From Planctomycetota bacterium (GTDB lineage Bacteria; Planctomycetota; Planctomycetia; Pirellulales; Pirellulaceae), in the NCBI GenBank assembly GCA_029259935.1, contig JAJDEH010000392.1, positions 1-23,493 on the forward strand: 23,493 nucleotides of DNA. Reading direction: 5' to 3'. Both the position numbers and the translations under genes were made by a program. Shown piece after piece: positions 23,277 through 23,493 of the stretch (position 1 is the first letter of the stretch; each line of letters begins with the position of its first letter). Under the pieces are notes generated by a model. It saw nothing but the letters and a program-made list of their open reading frames with translations, ran no database searches and had not been told where the DNA came from.

Positions 23277-23493
23277 ATTTAAGAGAATAGCTGACCCGGC
23301 GGCGGTTATCCATCCCCGGTCCGGTTCGCGTTACTGTCGCGTCCACCTCCAAAATCCAAATCTTGAAACTCGAAACCATTCCGAATTTCGCCAACGCCGC
23401 GAACTGACAATCGCCGCCCTTCGGCAAAGCGGGGCACTCACGACCCTGTAACATAAAACGCTTCAAGCATGGTCGACTAGTAAAAATAGGCCC

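Noticed and set aside
23284..23312. Promoter-like TGGATA-17-TATTCT before the Gfo/Idh/MocA gene
   Set aside because: Each box matches only 4 of 6 positions, and the start point would fall at the ATG itself, so support is too weak.
23179..23466. A 95-codon minus-strand frame at the right edge
   Set aside because: It overlaps the start of the Gfo/Idh/MocA gene in another frame and has no recognisable feature.

Overview
The window looks like a chromosomal piece of a planctomycete, most likely a Pirellulales/Rhodopirellula-type bacterium. This is inferred from gene content: a secreted sulfatase with an unusual active-site motif, an SMP-30 protein, a CehA/McbA-type metallohydrolase, a Gfo/Idh/MocA oxidoreductase, and a proline-rich protein with a CxxC zinc ribbon. 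No rRNA or other taxonomic marker is present. I see no tRNA, CRISPR array, insertion sequence or phage gene.

Region 1 (about 1-14275, all minus strand, transcribed right to left) is dominated by a Tad/Flp type IVc pilus locus. In transcription order it holds: a stand-alone CpaF-type ATPase, two tiny Flp-like prepilins, a CpaA prepilin peptidase, a TadE-like protein, a TadG-like protein, a second TadE-like protein, an unrecognised one-TM protein, CpaB/RcpC, a second CpaF ATPase with an N-terminal FHA domain, TadB and TadC. Genes are tightly packed, with two 4-base ATGA overlaps. A proline-rich zinc-ribbon membrane protein, a secreted SMP-30 protein and a truncated one-TM protein follow on the same strand. 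Secretin (CpaC/RcpA), TadZ/CpaE and TadD are absent, so the machine must be completed from elsewhere. Promoter-like sequences lie before the first cpaF and before the prepilins, so the pilins may be expressed separately from the motor genes.

Region 2 (14551-20386, plus strand) holds a CehA/McbA-type metallohydrolase with an N-terminal beta-propeller, an AtuA-family (DUF1446) protein 34 bases later, and a secreted sulfatase with a C-terminal helical-repeat region. The AtuA-family gene ends inside a G/C-rich palindrome that looks like a dispersed REP-type element.

Region 3 (20493-23276, minus strand) holds a Gfo/Idh/MocA oxidoreductase followed by a class III PLP aminotransferase. The two are probably co-transcribed and may oxidise and then aminate a sugar or polyol. 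The last 217 bases (23277-23493) hold no gene I can support.

The most interesting points are the FHA domain on one of two CpaF motors, which could couple pilus work to Ser/Thr phosphorylation; a prepilin with Asp instead of Glu at position +5; an unknown protein embedded in the pilus operon; a 13-base inverted repeat bracketing the predicted cpaF promoter; and the non-canonical C-S-V-A-R sulfatase motif.
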